Shown here: piece after piece, positions 37,121-37,139 of the stretch
Layout of the letters: each line of letters begins with the position of its first letter
Position numbering within the stretch: position 1 is the stretch's first letter
From: a virus
DNA: 37,139 bases
Direction: 5' to 3' (one strand)
IMG/VR virus record: IMGVR_UViG_3300008451_000397
Span: 1-37,139 of that record
Notes under the pieces: model-generated
The model's input: the letters and a program-made list of their open reading frames with translations, nothing else
What the model was told of the DNA's origin: nothing
The model's database searches: none
Program-made: the position numbers and the translations under genes

Positions 37121-37139
37121 TTTTTAAGCGGCATTTCTA

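Noticed and set aside
1-37139. tRNA, rRNA or CRISPR array
   Set aside because: No cloverleaf-like sequence, rRNA segment or regularly spaced repeat array was seen; this was by eye, so a divergent tRNA could be missed.

Overview
The window looks like the complete genome of a temperate, P22-like (podovirus-type) phage of a Gram-negative, probably proteobacterial host. It carries a P22-family coat protein, a P22-type portal and gp4/gp10-type head-closure proteins, and a head-binding-domain tailspike. The leftward genes running off the right end (Gp157-like gene at 37120) and those at the left end (ssb at 16) point the same way and read as one operon if the ends are joined. The attachment site lies uninterrupted inside the window between the integrase and the excisionase candidate. 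Together these suggest a circular (or circularly permuted) 37.1 kb genome opened at an arbitrary point, not a prophage with flanking host DNA. Overall base composition is moderate, with clearly AT-rich islands. The host species cannot be named from the sequence.

Layout. 2973-1, continuing from 37120 to 34365: leftward early operon from a PL-type promoter. It holds an AntA/AntB-type antirepressor, small accessory genes, an ERF annealing protein, SSB, a Gp157-like protein, small membrane and zinc proteins, and an excisionase candidate. 2934-3690: immunity region with a short repressor lacking a peptidase domain, a Cro-like protein, and five operator-like palindromes spaced 23-24 bp in two clusters, each overlaying a promoter. 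A 50-codon gene convergent with the repressor resembles the repressor's C-terminal tail. 3687-12398: rightward early operon, mostly with ATGA stop/start overlaps: RHH-like protein, Ref-type and RusA nucleases, an AT-rich HNH-AP2 endonuclease followed by a helicase/DNA methyltransferase pair, a lambda-O-like initiator carrying a probable replication origin, a DnaB-type helicase, and a Q-like late regulator. 12395-12489: likely late promoter and early terminator. 12635-29683: packaging, capsid, head-closure and ejection genes. 29813-33148: tailspike and lysis. 34152-33145: tyrosine integrase.

How it works together. The repressor should shut PL and PR through the palindromes. The antirepressor is itself under PL, so derepression would reinforce itself, which fits a repressor with no self-cleavage domain. 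ERF, SSB, Ref and RusA form a recombination set. The Q-like protein probably lets polymerase pass the terminator at 12464 and the hairpins around the scaffold and coat genes. Integration is predicted to be at the 5' end of host dusA. The phage attachment region encodes a ribosome-binding site and a replacement DusA N-terminus (34234-34311), so dusA could stay translatable in the lysogen.

The most interesting items are the dusA-repair attachment site, the iteron/purine-tract origin inside the O-like gene, the repressor-tail-like small gene, the helicase/methyltransferase island, the AT-rich beta-helix domains in two large virion proteins, and several very small genes (25-53 codons).
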